The position numbers and the translations under genes were made by a program. Of a stretch of 64,000 nucleotides of DNA, positions 17,991 through 25,964 are shown piece after piece. Within the stretch, counting starts at the first letter, position 1, and every line of letters begins with the position of its first letter. The notes below the pieces were generated by a model. That model was not told where the DNA came from and did no database searches. It saw only the letters and a program-made list of their open reading frames with translations. Source of the stretch: Stenotrophomonas sp. VV52 (GTDB lineage: Bacteria > Pseudomonadota > Gammaproteobacteria > Xanthomonadales > Xanthomonadaceae); contig NZ_PKQQ01000006.1 in NCBI RefSeq assembly GCF_002893095.1, positions 124,001 to 188,000 of the forward strand. The letters are read 5' to 3'.

Positions 17991-18470
17991 ATGAGCGAAC
18001 GTCTCGACTACCAGAAGCAAGCGCCCGCCCTGTTCAAGAAACTGCTCGACTACAGCATGGCCGCGCATGCCACCACCATCGAAGAACCGATCCAGGACCT
18101 GATCGCGATCCGCGCGTCCCAGCTCAACGGCTGCGGGTTCTGCGTGGACATGCACGTCAAGCAGGCCACGATCCACGGCGAGCGTCCGCTGCGCCTGCAC
18201 CACCTGGCAGTGTGGCGCGAATCCACCCTGTTCAGCCCGCGCGAACGCGCCGCGCTCGCGTGGACCGAAGTGCTCACCCAGCTGCCCGTGCACGGCGTGC
18301 CGGATGAACTCTACGAGCGCGTGCGTGGCCAGCTTTCCGAACAGGAAGTGCTGGATCTCACCCATGCGGTGATGGGCATCAATGCCTGGAACCGCATCAA
18401 CATCGCCTTCCGCAGCGAACCGGGTTCGCGCGACAAGGCCTGGGGCCTGGACAAGGCCGACCTCAACTGA
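17991..18470 (+). CDS. carboxymuconolactone decarboxylase / AhpD-like protein
   Basis: The 159-residue cytoplasmic protein is an AhpD-like member of the family. ASQLNGCGFCVDMH carries the redox pair Cys48-x-x-Cys51 and the nearby His. Helices with RERAALAWTEVLTQ and VMGINAWNRINIAF follow. Members with CxxC act as alkylhydroperoxidases or peroxide-linked reductants rather than decarboxylases. The gene is divergent from the region-4-like gene and is followed after 11 bases by the cupin gene. AhpD-like genes are the classic neighbours of ECF41 sigma factors, and one follows at 18969. Substrate not determined. Confidence 0.9.
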   Translation: MSERLDYQKQAPALFKKLLDYSMAAHATTIEEPIQDLIAIRASQLNGCGFCVDMHVKQATIHGERPLRLHHLAVWRESTLFSPRERAALAWTEVLTQLPVHGVPDELYERVRGQLSEQEVLDLTHAVMGINAWNRINIAFRSEPGSRDKAWGLDKADLN

Positions 18471-18481
18471 AGGAGACACCC

Positions 18482-18889
18482 ATGCGCCTGATCCTGTGCT
18501 CCCTGCTGCTGGCCGCCGCCAGCCCCGCCACGATGGCGGCCGCACCCGCCCCTGCCGCCCCCGAGCCGGTGGTGACATCGGTGATGAGCAAGGCCCTGCC
18601 CGAGTACCCGGGCAAGGAAGCCTTGATCCTCACCGTGGAGTACCCGCCGGGCGGTGCCGACCCGGTACATCGACACGATGCGCATGGGTTCGTCTACGTA
18701 CTGGAGGGCAACATCGTGATGGGCGTGGCCGGTGGTCGCGAGGTCACGCTGGGTCCCGGCGAGGCCTTCCACGAAGGTCCGGAAGACCTGCACACCGTGG
18801 GCCGCAACGCGAGCAGCACCAAACCGGCGCGATTCGTGGTGTTCCTGCTCAAGGACGCGGACAAACCCGCCGTATTGCCACCGCATTGA
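18482..18889 (+). CDS. exported cupin-domain protein
   Basis: The 135-residue protein has a signal peptide (about residues 1-20, MRLILCSLLLAAASPATMAA) and one cupin barrel. Metal-ligand motif 1 is PVHRHDAHGFVYVLEG (about 61-76) and motif 2 is GPGEAFHEGPEDLHTVGRN. A mononuclear metal site in the periplasm is expected. It follows the ahpD-like gene with a GGAGAC ribosome site and precedes the ECF41 sigma gene. Function beyond the fold is unknown; small cupins of this type are often dioxygenase- or isomerase-like. Confidence 0.85.
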   Translation: MRLILCSLLLAAASPATMAAAPAPAAPEPVVTSVMSKALPEYPGKEALILTVEYPPGGADPVHRHDAHGFVYVLEGNIVMGVAGGREVTLGPGEAFHEGPEDLHTVGRNASSTKPARFVVFLLKDADKPAVLPPH

Positions 18890-18903
18890 GCGGGGCATTG
18901 CCC

Positions 18904-18945
18904 GCCGCAGGAACGGTGCTCCTCTCCCGGCACTGTTCCTGCGGC
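18904..18945 (+). other. 16-bp hairpin between the cupin and sigma genes
   Basis: GCCGCAGGAAC pairs perfectly with GTTCCTGCGGC, and the stem continues with GTGC/GCAC after one G-T pair, leaving a 10-base loop. No T-run follows, so this is not a standard terminator. It could be an mRNA processing or stability element that lowers expression of the sigma gene relative to ahpD-cupin. Confidence 0.5.
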
Positions 18946-18968
18946 CTCTGCTCGTGTTGAATGCCGCG

Positions 18969-19856
18969 ATGGATACCTCCCCCGACCTGTTTACCTCGTT
19001 GCGCCCGCGCGTACTGGGCGTGGCCTACCGCATGCTGGGCTCGATGGCCGAGGCCGAAGACGTGGCCCAAGAGGTATGGCTGCGCTGGAATGGCACCGAC
19101 CGCGCAGCCATCGAGAACGCCGAAGCCTGGCTGGTCGCCACCGCCACCCGCATCGCCATCGACGAGCTGCGCCTGGCCCGGCGCAGCCGCGAACAGTACG
19201 TGGGCATCTGGCTGCCCGAGCCGGTCCCGACCGAAGACGCGGACACGCCCGAGCGCCTGCACGAAGCGGCCAGCGATCTTTCGGTTGCGTTCCTGGCCGT
19301 GCTGGAGCGGCTGGCACCGGAAGCGCGCGCCGCCTTCCTGCTGCACGATGTGTTCGACCGCGACTACCCGGAAATCGCCGGCATCCTGGACAAGAGCGAA
19401 GCGGCCTGCCGGCAGATCGTGCATCGTGCGCGTGCTCGCCTGCGCGAGGAACGGCCGCTGCATGTGGTGCCGCACCGTACGCACCAGCAGTTGCTCCAGG
19501 CCTTCGCCGACGCACTGGACAAGGCCGACCTGAAGTCGATGATGGCGCTGATGGACAGTTCGGCGCAGTTGATCGGCGACGGCGGCGGCATTGTCAGCAG
19601 CTTCCCCAAACCGATGCTGGGCGGCGCCCGCATCGCGCAGCTACTGTTCGCCCCCACGCTGCGGCGGCGCGCCGAGCTGCGCATGGTGCCGGCGTTCTTC
19701 AACGGCCGCATGGGGCTACTGCGTTACTTCGGCGACCACCTGGAATCGGCGATGTCGTTCGACACCGACGGCGAGCGCATCACCCAGATCCTGGTGCAGC
19801 GCAACCCGAACAAGCTGGCACGAATCCTGGCGCAGCAGCCGCTGTCGCTGCGCTGA
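18969..19856 (+). CDS. ECF41-type RNA polymerase sigma factor with C-terminal SnoaL-like domain
   Basis: The 295-residue protein has ECF region 2 (RMLGSMAEAEDVAQEVWLRW, about 21-40), region 4 (LERLAPEARAAFLLHDVFDRDYPEIAGIL, about 112-140), and a SnoaL/NTF2-like C-terminal domain from about 175. Both ECF41 landmarks are visible: WLPEP at 81-85 in the linker and DGGG at 204-207 in the C-terminal domain. In this group the C-terminal extension, not a separate anti-sigma factor, tunes activity. No anti-sigma gene is present here either. The neighbours (AhpD-like, NmrA-like) are of the class that accompanies ECF41. The ATG at 18969 lacks a strong Shine-Dalgarno; GTG at 18954 is an alternative. Confidence 0.9.
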   Translation: MDTSPDLFTSLRPRVLGVAYRMLGSMAEAEDVAQEVWLRWNGTDRAAIENAEAWLVATATRIAIDELRLARRSREQYVGIWLPEPVPTEDADTPERLHEAASDLSVAFLAVLERLAPEARAAFLLHDVFDRDYPEIAGILDKSEAACRQIVHRARARLREERPLHVVPHRTHQQLLQAFADALDKADLKSMMALMDSSAQLIGDGGGIVSSFPKPMLGGARIAQLLFAPTLRRRAELRMVPAFFNGRMGLLRYFGDHLESAMSFDTDGERITQILVQRNPNKLARILAQQPLSLR

Positions 19857-19917
19857 GGCTTGATGCGGCGACGACGGCGGCCGGTGCATGCTGGGGGCAA
19901 CCACGCTGGACCCTGAC

Positions 19918-20544
19918 ATGCCCGCTTCCGTTCTGCTGCCCCCTTCGCGCTGGCGTACGCTGCCGCGGCGTTTCTACCGGCGCCATCCGACCGAGGTGGC
20001 GCCGGAGCTGCTCAACAAGCTGCTGGTGCGCGACGACGGTCGTGCCGGGCGCATCGTGGAAGTGGAGGCTTATGCCGGCGACCAGGACCCGGCCGCGCAC
20101 TCGTTCCGTGGCATGACCGCACGCACCGCCAGCATGTTCGGTGAGTGCGGGCACCTGTATGTGTATTTCACGTATGGCATGCACTGGGGCAGCAACGCGG
20201 TGTGTGGTGAAGTCGGTCAAGGCTGGGGCGTGCTGTTGCGGGCGCTGGAACCGGTGCAGGGCCTGGACCTCATCCGCGAAGCGCGCCCGGCGATCCGCCG
20301 CGACCGCGAGCTGGCCAGCGGTCCGGGGCGGCTGTCGCAGGCGATGGGCATCGACAAGGCGCTGGATGGTGCCGACCTGGTGAAGAACGATCGCGGCATC
20401 CGCATCGTCTCCGACGGCATGCCACCACCGGAGGATCCGGTGGCGGGGCCACGCATCGGCATCCGCCATGCGGTGGAGTTCCCGTGGCGCTGGCACGTGC
20501 GCGGGCATGCGCATGTGTCCGGGCCGGTGTCAGCGCGGGGTTGA
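19918..20544 (+). CDS. DNA-3-methyladenine glycosylase (AAG/MPG family)
   Basis: The product is 208 residues from the ATG at 19918; an in-frame ATG at 19888 would add 10. The family core is clear: LLNKLLVRDDGRAGRIVEVEAYAGDQDPAAHSF with the catalytic Glu in EVEAY, then MFGECGHLYVYFTYGMHWGSN, and LASGPGRLSQAMGI. The enzyme removes alkylated and deaminated purines at the first step of base excision repair. It is monocistronic and its 3' end overlaps the convergent peptidase gene by 15 bases. Confidence 0.93.
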   Translation: MPASVLLPPSRWRTLPRRFYRRHPTEVAPELLNKLLVRDDGRAGRIVEVEAYAGDQDPAAHSFRGMTARTASMFGECGHLYVYFTYGMHWGSNAVCGEVGQGWGVLLRALEPVQGLDLIREARPAIRRDRELASGPGRLSQAMGIDKALDGADLVKNDRGIRIVSDGMPPPEDPVAGPRIGIRHAVEFPWRWHVRGHAHVSGPVSARG

Positions 20545-21165
20545 GGCGCGCGGCTGGCCGGTGACGTGCGCACGCAGCAGCGGCAGTGGATCGTACGCCC
20601 CACTGCTGCCATAGATGCCCCAGTGCAGGTGCGGCGGGGTACCGGCCGCATTGCCGCTATCGCCCACATAGCCCAGTACATCGCCCTCGGCGAGTACGTC
20701 GCCTTCCGAGAGGCCTTCGCGCCAGTCTTCCAGATGGGCGTAGTAGTAACGCTCACGCGCGGGCCCCACCACCCAGACCTGGCGCCCACCCAGCCCACTG
20801 TCGCGCACCGCCACCACCACGCCGGGCCCCGCGCTGCGCACCGGCGTACCGCGTCTCGCGAATATGTCCACCCCGGCGTGGGTGCGATCGCGCCCACGCG
20901 GCGCGCCGAAGGTGTCGGCGATGCGCCGCGCCGCCACGCCTTCCACCGGCACCGGCAGCGATGTCGGCGGCGGCATGCGGGACAGGTCCCACATCGCGCG
21001 CGGGGCCCTCAACCATTCGCTGTTCCAGAAGGCCAGCACGGTGATGCCCAGCAGGCAGGGAACCACGAACCACGCCAGCCATCGACGCAGGGTGTAAGCC
21101 CGCGAGCGCGGGCGCGGCTTTTGAACTGCTGCATCGTCGGTATCGGGTGGCGTGGGCGGGTTCAT
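20530..21165 (-). CDS. membrane-anchored M23 (LytM) family peptidase
   Basis: The 211-residue protein has one membrane segment (about residues 28-47, LRRWLAWFVVPCLLGITVLAF) and an extracytoplasmic LytM domain. Zinc ligands are in HAGVD (His96, Asp100) and PHLHWG (His181), with His179 beside the site. An active peptidoglycan endopeptidase is therefore plausible, although the zinc set should be confirmed by alignment. It stands alone, convergent with the glycosylase gene. Role in cell-wall turnover or separation is inferred from the fold only. Confidence 0.88.
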   Translation of the reverse strand: MNPPTPPDTDDAAVQKPRPRSRAYTLRRWLAWFVVPCLLGITVLAFWNSEWLRAPRAMWDLSRMPPPTSLPVPVEGVAARRIADTFGAPRGRDRTHAGVDIFARRGTPVRSAGPGVVVAVRDSGLGGRQVWVVGPARERYYYAHLEDWREGLSEGDVLAEGDVLGYVGDSGNAAGTPPHLHWGIYGSSGAYDPLPLLRAHVTGQPRASTPR

Positions 21166-21201
21166 GCCTCCAGCATGGCAGAACCCGCGTAAACACCATG
21201 C

Positions 21202-22341
21202 TTACTGCACTGCCACCGCCTCCGGGAAGGTCCAGCGTCCGTCCAGGATCTCCGCTCGTGGGCGATACAGCCGCACCAGGTAATTCCAGCCGGCCATGGT
21301 CGGCAGGCAGTTGGGCACCTGTCCGTCGCAGCCGCCGAACTGGATGTCGACCGAGCCGTCCGCATTCTTCTTCGCGGTCAGGTTGTTGAGCGTGTAGGCG
21401 TCCTGCGCATTCTTCTCGAAGTAGCCCTTGGCGTTGTACAGGCTCACCGACCAGAAGCCGTCCACCGGCACATCGGCCACGTGCAGGCGGTACACGGTCT
21501 TGCCGTCGTTGTTCGGCGGGGTGACGTTGAGGTACATCGCATCGGCATCGGGATTGCCGCCCCATGCAGACGCAGCACCGATCAGCCGGCGGACCGGATC
21601 GACGGTGTCACGGGTACCGAACATGTGCCGGGTATCGGGCAGGGTTTCGGCAAGCGTCAGCAGCGCGTTACGCACCGTGTCCCGGCTTGCCGCGTCCCAC
21701 TGGGGTACCTCGAAGCTGCCCGGCGAAGCCTGCTGTACCTTGATCGCATCCTGCAGCGCGTGCACCTGGGTCACATCGTCCGGATTGTTGGGATCCACCA
21801 GCGTGCGCAGCGCCACGATCACGTAGCGGGTTCCGTCCTTGCCGCGACTCAAGGTATAGGCGCCGGGCTTGTAGTTGACCTGGGTAGTGTATTGATCCTC
21901 GTCGATGACCTGCATGGACATGAACCGATCACCGGCATCAGGCAGGGTGATGGTGACCGGCCCCGCATCGAGATCGAACACACCACTGGAATACAACGTG
22001 TCACGATTCAATCGAACGACGGTCTGGTTATCGATGGACGCCGGTTCGCGTCGATGCACCAGCTTTCCCAGCCCGCCGTCCTTCACCACCGACGCGAGGT
22101 AGCGGTCCGATTCGGCGCGCACGAAATTATCGGCGGTGACCGTCACGCCGCCAGGCTGGGCGGCTCGTTCGACCGGCGCAGCGGCGGGAGCGGTCGAAGG
22201 CGCCGACGCGTCCGCCGGAGCTTCGGCAGCCACCGGCGCCACGGGATCGGGTTCGCGCTTGCAGGCAGCCACCGATACCGCGAGGGCCAACGCAGTTGAG
22301 AGCAGGACAACGTGGGAGTTCCGCGAGGCTGTAACGCGCAC
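21202..22341 (-). CDS. DUF1254/DUF1214-domain lipoprotein
   Basis: The 379-residue protein has a lipoprotein signal with lipobox ending at Cys27 (AVSVAAC) and a Pro/Ala-rich linker to about residue 65. A DUF1254 region follows (RLNRDTLYSSGVFDLDAGPVTITLPD, about 110-140), then a DUF1214 region with LHVADVPVDGFWSVSLYNAKGYF and a C-terminal NWLVRLYRPR-like strand. Such proteins are secreted or membrane-attached and of unknown biochemical function. The gene is alone on its strand. A possible disulfide pair is GGCDGQVPNCLP near residues 335-345. Confidence 0.82.
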   Translation of the reverse strand: MRVTASRNSHVVLLSTALALAVSVAACKREPDPVAPVAAEAPADASAPSTAPAAAPVERAAQPGGVTVTADNFVRAESDRYLASVVKDGGLGKLVHRREPASIDNQTVVRLNRDTLYSSGVFDLDAGPVTITLPDAGDRFMSMQVIDEDQYTTQVNYKPGAYTLSRGKDGTRYVIVALRTLVDPNNPDDVTQVHALQDAIKVQQASPGSFEVPQWDAASRDTVRNALLTLAETLPDTRHMFGTRDTVDPVRRLIGAASAWGGNPDADAMYLNVTPPNNDGKTVYRLHVADVPVDGFWSVSLYNAKGYFEKNAQDAYTLNNLTAKKNADGSVDIQFGGCDGQVPNCLPTMAGWNYLVRLYRPRAEILDGRWTFPEAVAVQ

Positions 22342-22474
22342 GGTGGCGTCTCCATGGAGGGATGGTCGCAGCCTAACAACGGCGTTGCACCTTCAACACC
22401 GTACTTTTACTGCCCTTGGGCCACACTGCGCGCCCGACCCAGGCTGCCCCCCCCACTTCACAGGAATACACTGC

Positions 22475-23164
22475 ATGAACGTCCTGATCGTCCTCACGTC
22501 CCACGATGAGCTTGGCACTACCGGCAAGAAGACCGGCTTCTGGCTTGAAGAACTCGCCGCGCCCTACTACGCCTTCCTGGATGCGGGCGCCAACATCACC
22601 CTCGCTTCGCCCAAGGGCGGCCAGCCACCGCTCGATCCCAAGAGCAACGAACCCGACGCACAGACGGCGTCGACGCGCCGCTTTGAAGCCGACGCAGAGG
22701 CGACCGCCAAACTGGCGAACACCGTTCGCCTGGATAGTGTCTCGCAGGATGATTTCGACACGGTCTTCTACCCCGGCGGCCATGGTCCGTTGTGGGACCT
22801 GGCCGAAGACAGGAACTCCATTGCGTTGATCGAATCCTTCATCGGTGCCGGGAAGCCGGTTGGCCTGGTGTGTCACGCGCCGGGCGTACTGCGCCACGTG
22901 AAAGCGACCGATGGCAACCCGCTGGTGAAGGGCAGGAAGGTCACTGGCTTCACCAACTCAGAAGAAGCAGGCGTCGGCCTGACCGACGTGGTGCCGTTCC
23001 TGGTGGAAGACACGCTGAAGTCGCTCGGTGGCGACTACTCCAAGGGCCCGGACTGGGGCTCGCATGTGGTGAGCGATGGATTGTTGATCACCGGTCAGAA
23101 CCCCGCCTCATCCGAGGAAGCAGCGAACGTGCTGTTGAAAAAGACCGCAGAAACACGCGACTGA
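22475..23164 (+). CDS. DJ-1/PfpI-type protein (class I glutamine amidotransferase-like; HchA/glyoxalase III group)
   Basis: The 229-residue cytoplasmic protein carries the nucleophile elbow GLVCHAPG with Cys133 and His134, the acidic Glu in FWLEELAAPYYAF near residue 24, and the YPGGHGPLWDL loop near residue 99. This pattern fits the glyoxalase III or deglycase-like branch that handles methylglyoxal. AGGAA lies about 10 bases before the ATG at 22475. It is followed by a 13-bp hairpin. The reaction is inferred from the family. Confidence 0.88.
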   Translation: MNVLIVLTSHDELGTTGKKTGFWLEELAAPYYAFLDAGANITLASPKGGQPPLDPKSNEPDAQTASTRRFEADAEATAKLANTVRLDSVSQDDFDTVFYPGGHGPLWDLAEDRNSIALIESFIGAGKPVGLVCHAPGVLRHVKATDGNPLVKGRKVTGFTNSEEAGVGLTDVVPFLVEDTLKSLGGDYSKGPDWGSHVVSDGLLITGQNPASSEEAANVLLKKTAETRD

Positions 23165-23185
23165 GGGGTTCCTTCGCATTCAATG

Positions 23186-23217
23186 AACGTCGGGGCAAGA
23201 GCGTTTGCCCCGACGTT
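23186..23217. terminator. 13-bp hairpin after the DJ-1/PfpI gene
   Basis: AACGTCGGGGCAA and TTGCCCCGACGTT form a perfect stem with a 6-base loop. No long T-run follows, so it may be a weak terminator or a stabilising 3' structure. Confidence 0.55.
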
Positions 23218-23265
23218 GACATGCGCCGGGCTAGACTCAAACTGCCTCCATTCCGCGCAGAGATC

Positions 23266-23661
23266 ATGAACAGCTTGGCCGTTTCACCCACCGGCGCTAC
23301 CGTGCTGGTGGTCGAGGATGAAATCGAACTGTCACGACTCTTCGTCGAAGTGTTAACCGCAGCCGGTTACACCGCCGTTCCCGCGTACTCGGTGACGGAT
23401 GCATTTGCCGCCATGGCCTACCAGCATTTCGACGCTGCGGTACTCGATGTTGAACTACGCGACGGCGCGATTTTTCCCGTAGCGGACCGCCTCGCTGCGC
23501 AGGGAACGCCCTATCTGTTCGCGTCAGCCATCTACTTCCAGGCGATTCCAAAGGCGCACCAGGACGTGCCGTTCATCGGCAAGCCGTTCAACATCGACGA
23601 TCTGCTGTTCCGCGTCGAGCAGATCATCAGCGGCGTGGATCTGGCTTCGCCTGCGGCTTGA
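23266..23661 (+). CDS. single-domain response regulator receiver
   Basis: The 131-residue protein is a lone receiver domain. It has the acidic pair Glu17-Asp18 in VLVVEDE, the phosphoacceptor Asp61 in AAVLDVELRDG, and Lys in IGKPFN near residue 107. It has no output domain, so it would act through protein contacts as a CheY-like or phosphorelay component. No kinase gene is adjacent. The 3' end overlaps the convergent arsC-like gene by 35 bases. Partner unknown. Confidence 0.88.
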   Translation: MNSLAVSPTGATVLVVEDEIELSRLFVEVLTAAGYTAVPAYSVTDAFAAMAYQHFDAAVLDVELRDGAIFPVADRLAAQGTPYLFASAIYFQAIPKAHQDVPFIGKPFNIDDLLFRVEQIISGVDLASPAA

Positions 23662-24049
23662 CCACTTCGCCATCTTCCTTGGTGAATGGCGTTGCGATCA
23701 CGGGAAGAATCTCCAGCACCACCTCCGACGGCCGCGCCAGGCGGGTACCCAACCCGGTCTGTACCAGCGGCCGCTGGATCAGGATCGGGTTGGCGACCAT
23801 TGCGTCGAGCAGCGCTTCGTCGCTCAAGGCCGCGTCGGCCAGCCCAAGGGCCGCATACGGCGCCTCCTTGCTGCGGATCGCATCGCGCACCTGCAGACCT
23901 GCCGCCGCTATCAGCTCCGCGAGCTTCTGCCGGGTGGGCGGAGTGCGCAGGTAATCCACCACCTGCGGCTCAATGCCGGCATGCCGGATCAGCGCCAGCG
24001 TGTTGCGCGAAGTACCGCACCTGGGGTTGTGGTAAATGACAGCGTTCAT
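23627..24049 (-). CDS. ArsC-family (glutaredoxin-linked) arsenate reductase
   Basis: The 140-residue protein has the ArsC start IYHNPRCGTSRNTLALI with catalytic Cys11 and the downstream Arg-rich segment NPILIQRPLVQTGLGTRLARP near 86-107. These are features of glutaredoxin-dependent arsenate reductases. There is no arsB, acr3 or arsR nearby, so arsenic resistance is not proven by context. It lies 230 bases downstream of an SDR gene on the same strand, at the tail of the hydrolase cluster, and may be co-transcribed with it. Confidence 0.88.
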   Translation of the reverse strand: MNAVIYHNPRCGTSRNTLALIRHAGIEPQVVDYLRTPPTRQKLAELIAAAGLQVRDAIRSKEAPYAALGLADAALSDEALLDAMVANPILIQRPLVQTGLGTRLARPSEVVLEILPVIATPFTKEDGEVVKPQAKPDPRR

Positions 24050-24113
24050 TTTTCCTTTACAACACGTGCTGGGGCATGGATCGGATCAGTTTACCCTGCA
24101 GGCGTGTTTGTCA

Positions 24114-24218
24114 TCACATCGGCGGCCAAGCCGCGTTCGCCTTGGCGTGCTCGTACCAGTCCACCATGCCGAGATCGTCCAGCGCATACTCGCCCCGATT
24201 CGACTTCCACGCGGACAT
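24114..24218 (-). CDS. possible 34-residue small ORF or gene remnant
   Basis: The reading frame from ATG 24218 encodes a short peptide beginning MSAWKSNRGEYALDDLGMVD and ending NAAWPPM. Codon use is strongly GC3-rich and the composition protein-like. The same frame, read back, runs without a stop to the SDR stop codon at 24279, so it could be a lost C-terminal extension, a remnant of another gene, or a small gene with a weak start (no Shine-Dalgarno seen). No family recognised. Confidence 0.35.
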   Translation of the reverse strand: MSAWKSNRGEYALDDLGMVDWYEHAKANAAWPPM

Positions 24219-24278
24219 ACCGGACAAAGGCAGCGCCGCATGCTCCGATGCGGAATTCAAGCGAACTTGTCGAACGCG

Positions 24279-25115
24279 TCATTTCGCCAGCGGGTAGTCC
24301 GTCGACACGCTGAGTTCCCGCCACCGCTCCATCTCCAGCAGCCTGTCGCGGTCCGCGTTGGCGATGATTTCCAGCGCGTCGCTGCCCAGCGCCAGGCGCA
24401 GCGGCGGCCGTTCCTGTGCTGCAAGCTTGAGCAGCGCGGCGGCGGCCCGCGCCGGGTCGCCGGGCTGGCGACCGTCATAGGCACGCTGGGCCCGTGCGGT
24501 GGCGCCCACAACGGCGTCGTACTCGCGCCGGCCCTCATGCAAGGTGGTGGACGCGCCGGCGAAGTCGGTACGGAAGCCACCCGGCTCTACGACGGTGACC
24601 TGAACGCCGATCAACGCCATCTCCCTGGCCAACGACTCGGAGAAGCCTTCAACGCCCCACTTGGCGGCAGAGTACGCCGCACGCCCGGGCGCGCCGATCC
24701 GGCCGCCGACCGAGGAGAACTGGATGATGTGGCCACTGCCCTGCCCGCGCATCAGCGGAATGACCGCCTTGGTCATGATGATGGTGCCGAACAGGTTGGT
24801 TTCGATCTGCTGCCGGATCTCCGCCAGGCTGGCGTCTTCCACGGAATTCACATCGCCGTAGCCGGCGTTGTTCACCAGCACGTCCAGCCCGCCGAAGGCC
24901 TGCTGCGCCAACGCCACCGCGTGAACTGCCTGCCCAGGGTCGGTCACGTCCAACGCAGTCGTTCGTACCGCACTGCCGTGGCGCTGCACCAGGCCGTCAA
25001 GACGGGCCGGATCGCGGGCGGTGGCGACCAATTGATGTCCCGCTTCGAGTACCGCCTCGGCCAGCGCGCGCCCGATGCCGCGCGATGCGCCAGTGATGAG
25101 CCATCGTTGTGTCAC
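24279..25115 (-). CDS. short-chain dehydrogenase/reductase
   Basis: The start is the GTG at 25115, which overlaps the stop codon of the upstream hydrolase (GTGA), giving 278 residues. The classical SDR pattern is present: TGASRGIG at about 8-15, NNAGYG near 85, and SSVGG...YSAAK for the catalytic Ser, Tyr and Lys. It is a cytoplasmic NAD(P)-dependent oxidoreductase, probably acting on a product of the exported hydrolases encoded upstream in the same operon. The substrate is unknown. Confidence 0.9.
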   Translation of the reverse strand: MTQRWLITGASRGIGRALAEAVLEAGHQLVATARDPARLDGLVQRHGSAVRTTALDVTDPGQAVHAVALAQQAFGGLDVLVNNAGYGDVNSVEDASLAEIRQQIETNLFGTIIMTKAVIPLMRGQGSGHIIQFSSVGGRIGAPGRAAYSAAKWGVEGFSESLAREMALIGVQVTVVEPGGFRTDFAGASTTLHEGRREYDAVVGATARAQRAYDGRQPGDPARAAAALLKLAAQERPPLRLALGSDALEIIANADRDRLLEMERWRELSVSTDYPLAK

Positions 25116-25927
25116 GGGCGTGCTCCCTGCGCTGCTTTCTCGATCAGCGCCGCCACGGTGTCGGGATGGGACACCATGACCACGTGCGAGCCACCCTTGA
25201 CCACCACGGTCTCGCGCGCCTGCGCGCGCTCGGCCATGAACGCCTGCGCGGCGGCAGGAATGTTCAGGTCGGCATCGCCGTACACGAACCAGCTGGGCAG
25301 CGTCTTCCACGCCGACGCCGGGCTGGCCTCGTTCAATGCGGCCTCGGTGATCGGGCGCTGGCCTGCCGCCATCAGGCGTGCCTGCGCGGCGGGAACATCT
25401 GCGGCGAACTGCGCATGGAACTTGTCCTGTTCGATGTAGAGATCCTTGCCGCCATCGGCCAGCACGACCGGCGGTGCCAGCGTCGCGCCAAGGCTGCTGC
25501 CCGGGAACCTGCCGGAAAGCTGCGCCGCGGTTTCGCCCACCGCCGGTGCAAAGGCCGCGACGAACACCAGCGCCTTGACGTTGGACGCGTCATCGGCCGC
25601 GGCGCTGATCACCAGGCCGCCATAGGAATGCCCCACCAGCACCACCGGGCCGGGGATGCTGCGCAGCAGGCTGTTCACCTCAGCCGCGTCGGCACGGACG
25701 CTTCGAAGTTCGTTGGGCGCCGCTATCACGCGGTAGCCATCGGCGTGCAGCCGGTCGATGACGCCATTCCAGCTGGAACTGTCGGCGAAGGCGCCGTGGA
25801 CCAGCACCACCGTGGGCTTGGCCGCCGAAGCAGGGGCAGCAAAGCCTGCCAGCGGCGTGGCCAGTGACAACGCCAGCAGCGTCAGCGTACCGGCAAGGGA
25901 GATTGAGCGGCGATTGCGCAGGATCAT
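25112..25927 (-). CDS. exported alpha/beta hydrolase (Ser nucleophile)
   Basis: The 271-residue protein starts at ATG 25927 (MILRNRRS) with a signal peptide of about 35 residues (LTLLALSLATPLAGFAAPASA). The fold begins VVLVHGAFADSSSWN. The nucleophile elbow is VGHSYGG with Ser, and the catalytic His is in GGSHVVMVSHPD near the C-terminus. It resembles the esterase-like group often labelled salicylate esterase or AB-hydrolase_6. It sits between the cytochrome P460 and SDR genes, overlapping the latter by four bases. Periplasmic ester or lactone hydrolysis is a reasonable guess. Confidence 0.88.
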   Translation of the reverse strand: MILRNRRSISLAGTLTLLALSLATPLAGFAAPASAAKPTVVLVHGAFADSSSWNGVIDRLHADGYRVIAAPNELRSVRADAAEVNSLLRSIPGPVVLVGHSYGGLVISAAADDASNVKALVFVAAFAPAVGETAAQLSGRFPGSSLGATLAPPVVLADGGKDLYIEQDKFHAQFAADVPAAQARLMAAGQRPITEAALNEASPASAWKTLPSWFVYGDADLNIPAAAQAFMAERAQARETVVVKGGSHVVMVSHPDTVAALIEKAAQGARP

Positions 25928-25964
25928 GGGGGCATTCCTCAGCGAGAGTGGAAAACGGGGCCAG

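Noticed and set aside
17991..18470. ECF41 promoter directly in front of the AhpD-like gene
   Set aside because: No TGTCACA/CGTC pair was found on the plus strand in 17870-17990; the only match faces the other direction.
23627..24049. Arsenic resistance operon
   Set aside because: Only an ArsC-type reductase is present; no arsR, arsB or acr3 gene lies nearby.
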